The notes below the pieces were generated by a model, which did not search any database, was not told the origin of the DNA, and saw nothing but the letters and a program-made list of their open reading frames with translations. A stretch of 27,126 bases of DNA from an uncultured Acetatifactor sp. (GTDB lineage: Bacteria; Bacillota; Clostridia; Lachnospirales; Lachnospiraceae): positions 17,660 to 44,785 of the forward strand of contig CAJTSY010000004.1 of the NCBI GenBank assembly GCA_910578995.1, read 5' to 3'. The translations under genes and the position numbers were made by a program. This document shows positions 23,098 through 27,126 of the stretch, piece by piece (the first letter of the stretch is position 1; the number at the start of each line of letters is the position of its first letter).

Positions 23098-24645
23098 ATG
23101 CTTGAGATTGTAATAAGTGTAATTGTATCTGTGGCAATCACCGCAGTTGTGACCGCATATATCGTATTCAACTACCAGAAGAAGACAACGGAAGCAACCA
23201 TTGGCAACGCTCAGGACAAGGCAAGAGAAATTATCGACGAGGCTCTCAAGGACGCAGAATCCAAAAAGCGTGAAGCGCTCCTGGAAGTGAAGGAAGAGTC
23301 CATCCGTACGAAGAACGAACTGGACAAGGAGATTAAGGAACGCAGGGCGGAGGTACAGCGCTCTGAACGAAGGATTCAGCAGAAGGAAGAGAACATCGAT
23401 AAGAAAACTGAGTCTCTTGAGAGACGAGAGACAAATCTGGCAGCGAAGGAAGAGGCTTTGAACAAGGTCAAGGTCGAGGTGTCCAAGCTGAATGAGCAGC
23501 GCCTGCAGGAACTGGAACGGATTTCCGGATTAACCTCTGAACAGGCAAAAGACTACTTGCTGAAAATTGTTGAAGACGAAGTGAAACATGAATCGGCCAT
23601 GATAATCAAGGAAATGGAGAGTCGGGCCAAGGAGGAAGCTGACAAGAAGGCCAGGGATTATGTGGTGTCAGCCATCCAGAGATGTGCGGCAGACCATGTC
23701 TCTGAGACCACGATTTCCGTGGTACAGCTTCCAAACGATGAGATGAAGGGAAGGATCATAGGTCGTGAGGGACGCAATATACGTACCCTTGAGACTATGA
23801 CCGGTGTGGACCTGATTATTGACGACACGCCGGAGGCAGTGATTCTTTCAGGTTTTGATCCCATCCGCCGGGAGGTGGCAAGGATCGCATTGGAAAAGCT
23901 GATTGTGGACGGACGCATCCATCCCGCAAGGATTGAGGAGATGGTGGAGAAGGCCCAGAAAGAAGTGGAGATCATGATCAAGGAGGAGGGTGAAGCCGCT
24001 ACGCTGGAAGTAGGCGTCCACGGCATCCATCCCGAGCTTGTCAGACTTCTGGGCAAGATGAAGTTCAGAACCAGCTACGGCCAGAACGCATTGAAACATT
24101 CCATCGAAGTGGCGCAGCTGTCAGGCCTGCTGGCTGCTGAACTGGGACTGGACGTGAGAATCGCAAAGCGGGCGGGCCTGCTCCATGACATCGGTAAATC
24201 GGTGGACCATGAAATGGAAGGATCCCATATCCAGTTGGGTGTGGAGCTGTGCAGAAGGTATAAGGAAAATGCCACGGTGGTCAACGCGGTGGAATCCCAT
24301 CACGGGGATGTGGAGCCGACCACACTGATCGCGTGCATTGTTCAGGCGGCTGACACCATATCTGCCGCGAGACCGGGCGCCAGGAGGGAGACCCTGGAGA
24401 CCTACACCAGCAGGCTGACTAAGCTGGAAGAAATAACAAACAATTTCAAAGGAGTAGACAAGTCTTTTGCTATTCAGGCAGGGCGGGAAGTCCGTGTAAT
24501 GGTAGTACCGGAGCAGATTACGGATGCGGACATGGTGCTGTTGGCGCGTGATATTTCCAAGCAGATTGAAGCTGAACTGGAATATCCCGGACAGATCAAG
24601 ATAAATGTGATCCGCGAGAGCCGTGTAATTGATTATGCGAAATAA
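23098..24645 (+). CDS. rny: ribonuclease Y
   Basis: Membrane-anchored endoribonuclease that starts mRNA decay in many Firmicutes. 515 residues: one N-terminal transmembrane helix (about 3-25), a long charged coiled coil (about 30-200), a KH RNA-binding domain (GRIIGREGRNIRTLETMTGVD) and an HD domain with RAGLLHDIGKSVDHE as the metal site, then the C-terminal region. AGGAGG at 23081-23086 gives an 11-base spacer; an upstream GTG runs into a stop at once, so ATG 23098 is the start. It has its own promoter and a strong terminator. Position after recA-recX is the usual one. Confidence 0.97.
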   Translation: MLEIVISVIVSVAITAVVTAYIVFNYQKKTTEATIGNAQDKAREIIDEALKDAESKKREALLEVKEESIRTKNELDKEIKERRAEVQRSERRIQQKEENIDKKTESLERRETNLAAKEEALNKVKVEVSKLNEQRLQELERISGLTSEQAKDYLLKIVEDEVKHESAMIIKEMESRAKEEADKKARDYVVSAIQRCAADHVSETTISVVQLPNDEMKGRIIGREGRNIRTLETMTGVDLIIDDTPEAVILSGFDPIRREVARIALEKLIVDGRIHPARIEEMVEKAQKEVEIMIKEEGEAATLEVGVHGIHPELVRLLGKMKFRTSYGQNALKHSIEVAQLSGLLAAELGLDVRIAKRAGLLHDIGKSVDHEMEGSHIQLGVELCRRYKENATVVNAVESHHGDVEPTTLIACIVQAADTISAARPGARRETLETYTSRLTKLEEITNNFKGVDKSFAIQAGREVRVMVVPEQITDADMVLLARDISKQIEAELEYPGQIKINVIRESRVIDYAK

Positions 24646-24653
24646 CTGGAAAT

Positions 24654-24702
24654 GAAACCAAAAAGAAACGCTGTATAAAATACGGCGTTTCTTTTTGGTT
24701 TC
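24654..24702. terminator. long-stem terminator after rny
   Basis: A 22-bp stem with one wobble pair: the left arm 24654-24675 starts GAAACCAAAAAG and the right arm 24681-24702 ends CTTTTTGGTTTC, with a 5-base loop. The inner part (AGAAACGC with GCGTTTCT) followed by TTTTT acts as an ordinary terminator. Because the A-run mirrors the T-run, it should work on both strands. Confidence 0.8.
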
Positions 24703-24758
24703 TGGGCATATTCACGAATAGTAGGAAAAGTTTCTGGATAAATTTGTTATGTTGGCTC

Positions 24759-24787
24759 TTGCACAGGTGGAAATCTTATAGTATGAT
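24759..24787 (+). promoter_or_regulatory. candidate sigma-A promoter of the aminotransferase gene
   Basis: TTGCAC (24759-24764), a 17-base spacer and TATGAT (24782-24787). The leader to the ATG at 24966 is about 170 bases. Apart from the terminator, this promoter and the dyad at 24802-24821, the 320-base gap 24646-24965 shows nothing else I can name. Confidence 0.5.
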
Positions 24788-24801
24788 ATTGCAGGTGCAT
24801 G

Positions 24802-24821
24802 ATTGTATACGATGATACAAT
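24802..24821. promoter_or_regulatory. operator-like dyad at the aminotransferase transcription start
   Basis: ATTGTAT (24802-24808) and ATACAAT (24815-24821) form a perfect 7-bp inverted repeat with a 6-base centre, starting about 8 bases after the predicted start of transcription. TTGTAT/ATACAA half-sites resemble those of some GntR-family regulators. It may instead act as a small RNA hairpin. No regulator gene is adjacent. Confidence 0.35.
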
Positions 24822-24965
24822 GACTGCGGCGCACAGGGCATTCATGGAACCGGGAGGGCGCCAACGGGCCTGCCGCAGGGGATGCAATATTGGGAAAGAG
24901 ACGCGGGATGGCAGCGGGGGTATAGAAAAAGGCTGCCTGTCCGGGCGTTAAAGATGGAGGATAAG

Positions 24966-26255
24966 ATGAAAGCATACCAGGAACTGAGTAGAGAAGAGCT
25001 GTTGTCATTGAAGTCGGAGCTGGAAAGGGCCTATGAGGAGGAAAAGGGAAAAGGACTGAAACTGGACATGTCCAGGGGAAAGCCTTCAGTGGCACAGCTG
25101 GATATGGTGATGGATATTTTTGATGTCCTGAGTTCCGATAGCGACATGACAAGCATGGAGGGAGTGGATGTCCGCAATTACGGCGTGCTGGACGGCCTGG
25201 TGGAGGCCAAGCACATGATGGCGGATATCATGGGGGTTCCGGCAGAGAATGTGATCATATACGGTAATGCCAGCCTGAATATTATGTACGATGCGGTCTC
25301 CAGCGCCATGACCCATGGAGTGATGGGCTGTACTCCCTGGGGGAAGCTGGAGAAGGTGAAGTTTTTATGCCCTGTTCCCGGTTATGACAGGCATTTTTCC
25401 ATTACACAGTATTTCGGAATCGAGATGATTACGGTACCCATGACTTCCCGGGGACCCGATATGGATATGGTGGAAAAGCTTGTGGAGGAAGATGACAGTA
25501 TCAAGGGAATCTGGTGCGTGCCCAAGTATTCCAATCCCCAGGGCTACACCTATTCCGATGAGACTGTCCGGAGGTTTGCGCATCTGAAGCCTGCGGCCAG
25601 GGATTTCCGTATCTTTTGGGACAATGCATATGCGGTGCATCATCTTTATGACGAGGAAGAGCGCCAGGATAAGCTGCTGGAGATCTTAAGCGAGTGTGAG
25701 AAGGCGGGAAACCCGGACATGGTGTACGAATTTGCATCCACCTCCAAGGTCAGCTTTTCAGGGGCAGGTGTGGCGGCCATCGCGGCTTCCAGGGGAAACC
25801 TGGACTGCATCAGGAAGACGCTGACCATTCAGACCATCGGCTATGACAAGATAAACCAGCTTCGTCATGTCCGTTATTTCAAAAATTTCGACGGCATAAA
25901 GGCCCATATGAGGAAGCACGCGGCCCTGATGCGGCCCAAGTTCGAGACGGTGCTGAAGGCTCTGGAGCGGGAGCTGGCAGGCACGGGCATCGGCCAGTGG
26001 ACGAATCCCAGGGGAGGATATTTTATTTCCTTTGAATCAATGGAGGGGTGCGCGAAGGCCATCGTGGCTAAATGCAAAGAAGCCGGGGTCACCCTTACAG
26101 GGGCCGGGGCAACCTATCCTTATGGGAAGGATCCCAGGGACAGCAATATCCGTATTGCCCCTACTTATCCCACGCCGGAGGAGCTGGCGCTGGCCACAGA
26201 GCTTTTTGTGCTGTGCGTGAAGCTGGTCAGCGTGGAGAAGCTGTTGGAGAGGTAA
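24966..26255 (+). CDS. PLP-dependent aminotransferase, type Ic aspartate aminotransferase family
   Basis: 429-residue fold-type I PLP enzyme. Motifs: YGNASLNIMYD (phosphate-binding region), PVPGYDRHF, WCVPKYSNPQGYTYS, DNAYAVHHLYD (Asp to the pyridine nitrogen), STSKVSFSGAGVAAIA (Schiff-base Lys) and SNIRIAPTYPT (substrate carboxylate Arg). The set fits the class I subgroup sometimes called type Ic aspartate aminotransferase, which interconverts aspartate/oxaloacetate and glutamate/2-oxoglutarate. Specificity is not proven by sequence. The start is 24966, with GGAGG 5 bases upstream; ATG 24954 has no ribosome site and the frame is open to 24882. Monocistronic by position. Confidence 0.88.
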   Translation: MKAYQELSREELLSLKSELERAYEEEKGKGLKLDMSRGKPSVAQLDMVMDIFDVLSSDSDMTSMEGVDVRNYGVLDGLVEAKHMMADIMGVPAENVIIYGNASLNIMYDAVSSAMTHGVMGCTPWGKLEKVKFLCPVPGYDRHFSITQYFGIEMITVPMTSRGPDMDMVEKLVEEDDSIKGIWCVPKYSNPQGYTYSDETVRRFAHLKPAARDFRIFWDNAYAVHHLYDEEERQDKLLEILSECEKAGNPDMVYEFASTSKVSFSGAGVAAIAASRGNLDCIRKTLTIQTIGYDKINQLRHVRYFKNFDGIKAHMRKHAALMRPKFETVLKALERELAGTGIGQWTNPRGGYFISFESMEGCAKAIVAKCKEAGVTLTGAGATYPYGKDPRDSNIRIAPTYPTPEELALATELFVLCVKLVSVEKLLER

Positions 26256-26400
26256 AACCCGATGGTGGTGTTGGGAAAAGGGAAGGTCACCGTGAAAGTC
26301 CTGCAGCCTGCCCGGGGAAACCGTGCAGCCATGGACAGCAACAAAGGCAGGGAACAGGGGACTGCATAGTTTCGGGAATGTCCCACAGGCATGGAAGAGA

Positions 26401-26429
26401 GGCTGCCGTAAGGAGAAAATCCGGCAGCC
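26401..26429 (+). other. hairpin between the aminotransferase gene and spoIIM
   Basis: GGCTGCCG (26401-26408) pairs with CGGCAGCC (26422-26429) across a 13-base loop. No T-run follows on the plus strand. The remainder of the 26256-26514 gap has no other clear feature except the candidate sporulation promoter. Confidence 0.3.
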
Positions 26430-26449
26430 GGACAGGAAATACCCCGCAG

Positions 26450-26478
26450 GCATAGAAGGAAGACGGGCCGCATAAGAT
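26450..26478 (+). promoter_or_regulatory. candidate sigma-E-like promoter of spoIIM
   Basis: GCATA (26450-26454), 16 bases, then CATAAGAT (26471-26478), which matches 6 of 8 positions of the B. subtilis sigma-E -10 (CATACAMT). The start of transcription would be near 26485. No good sigma-A promoter was seen. This fits spoIIM being a mother-cell gene in known spore-formers. Confidence 0.35.
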
Positions 26479-26514
26479 GGAGTGGTATCACTTTATGAAA
26501 GGGCGGTGCGTCGG

Positions 26515-27114
26515 ATGGTGCTTACTTGGAAAAAAATGGGAGCGGGAAACAGGACCTTCCTGACTTTTTTCTGTGCAGGGCTTGTAGTGGGAATACTGGC
26601 TGTTAATATCGGAAAGAGCATTTTGCTGGGGGAGGGTGGTCTGTTTGACGAATCCACCCTGTACCACATGAAGTACATGACTGTGGACGGCAATGCTCTT
26701 TTTTGCTATATTTTAAGAAAGAGGATGTGCAGGGTCCTGGTCATTGCGGTATTGTCCACCACTTACCTGGGAATGGCGGCCTGCATGGGGGTGTCCTTCT
26801 GGTATGGTCTGTCTGCCGGGGCCTTTGTGATATCTCTGATGATGCGCTATGGTATCAAAGGCATTCTGCTGGCGCTGATAAGTATGTTCCCACAGTATTT
26901 GGTCTATGTGCCTGCGGTTCTGGTCTTGCTGGCCTGGTGCAGCGAAATCTTCCGCGGAATATACATCAGGGGAGAGTACAGTGCGGCAGACAAAGGGTTT
27001 CTGGTAAAGATGGCGGGGCGTTTTGCGGGAATCCTGGCTGCGTTTGCGGGGGGATGTTTTCTGGAAGGCTATATTAATCCTTATCTGTTACTGGGATTTT
27101 TAAAAATATTCTGA
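26515..27114 (+). CDS. spoIIM: stage II sporulation protein M
   Basis: Membrane component of the DMP peptidoglycan-remodelling machine (with SpoIID and SpoIIP) needed for engulfment of the forespore. 199 residues with about five hydrophobic helices: TFLTFFCAGLVVGILAVN near the start, MCRVLVIAVLSTTYLGMAA, a glycine-rich middle, YGIKGILLALISMFPQYLVYVPAVLVLL and a C-terminal helix before GYINPYLLLGFLKIF. ATG 26515 is chosen: the alternative GTG at 26482 would add 11 residues but has no usable ribosome site and lies about at the predicted start of transcription. Assignment rests on the overall SpoIIM pattern; it is likely but not certain. Confidence 0.8.
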   Translation: MVLTWKKMGAGNRTFLTFFCAGLVVGILAVNIGKSILLGEGGLFDESTLYHMKYMTVDGNALFCYILRKRMCRVLVIAVLSTTYLGMAACMGVSFWYGLSAGAFVISLMMRYGIKGILLALISMFPQYLVYVPAVLVLLAWCSEIFRGIYIRGEYSAADKGFLVKMAGRFAGILAAFAGGCFLEGYINPYLLLGFLKIF

Positions 27115-27126
27115 ATTTGCTGAAAG

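Noticed and set aside
1..27126. tRNA, rRNA, CRISPR array, insertion sequence or prophage genes
   Set aside because: Looked for on both strands; no TTCGAATCC-type T-arm context, regularly spaced repeats, transposase or integrase motifs were found.

Overview
The window looks like chromosomal DNA of an endospore-forming Clostridia member, most likely a Lachnospiraceae gut-type bacterium. The grounds are the blocks yicC-remA-gmk-rpoZ and rimO-pgsA-cinA-recA-recX-rny, a protein with the Spo0A DNA-binding domain, spoIIM, a SpoVB/MurJ-like flippase, rqcH, Firmicutes-type LexA boxes, strong GGAGG ribosome sites and a GC content that looks mid-50s by eye. The genus is not determined. No rRNA, tRNA, CRISPR array, transposase or phage gene was seen.

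Layout. (1) 3-2222: comEC, cut by the left edge. (2) 2250-7360: an accessory sugar cassette, all on +: an AraC-type regulator, a TIM-barrel sugar isomerase/epimerase, two Gfo/Idh/MocA dehydrogenases and a second TIM-barrel protein. It has no transporter, kinase or glycosidase. Between the regulator and the four enzymes lies a compact control region with an 18-bp palindrome, a 13-bp direct repeat at a 22-bp period, a terminator and a candidate promoter. (3) 7594-8571 on -: holA. (4) 8958-12875 on +: a Spo0A-like protein without a receiver domain, a 156-nt cloverleaf-like inverted-repeat element, glgA, and a SpoVB/MurJ-type flippase. (5) 12936-15135 on -: a small membrane protein and rqcH. (6) 15350-20763 on +: yicC, remA, gmk, rpoZ, rimO, pgsA, cinA. 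(7) 21065-24645: recA under a textbook SOS promoter, recX and rny. (8) 24966-27114: a type Ic aspartate aminotransferase and spoIIM.

How the genes work together. Most of the window is housekeeping: DNA uptake (comEC), replication (holA), ribosome rescue (rqcH), RNA decay (yicC, rny), transcription and nucleotides (rpoZ, gmk), ribosome modification (rimO), phospholipid synthesis (pgsA) and recombination/SOS (recA, recX). A sporulation and matrix theme runs through it: the Spo0A effector domain, RemA, the SpoVB-like flippase and SpoIIM. The regions most worth a second look are the sugar cassette with its control region, the receiverless Spo0A protein with its structured leader, and the cloverleaf element before glgA.
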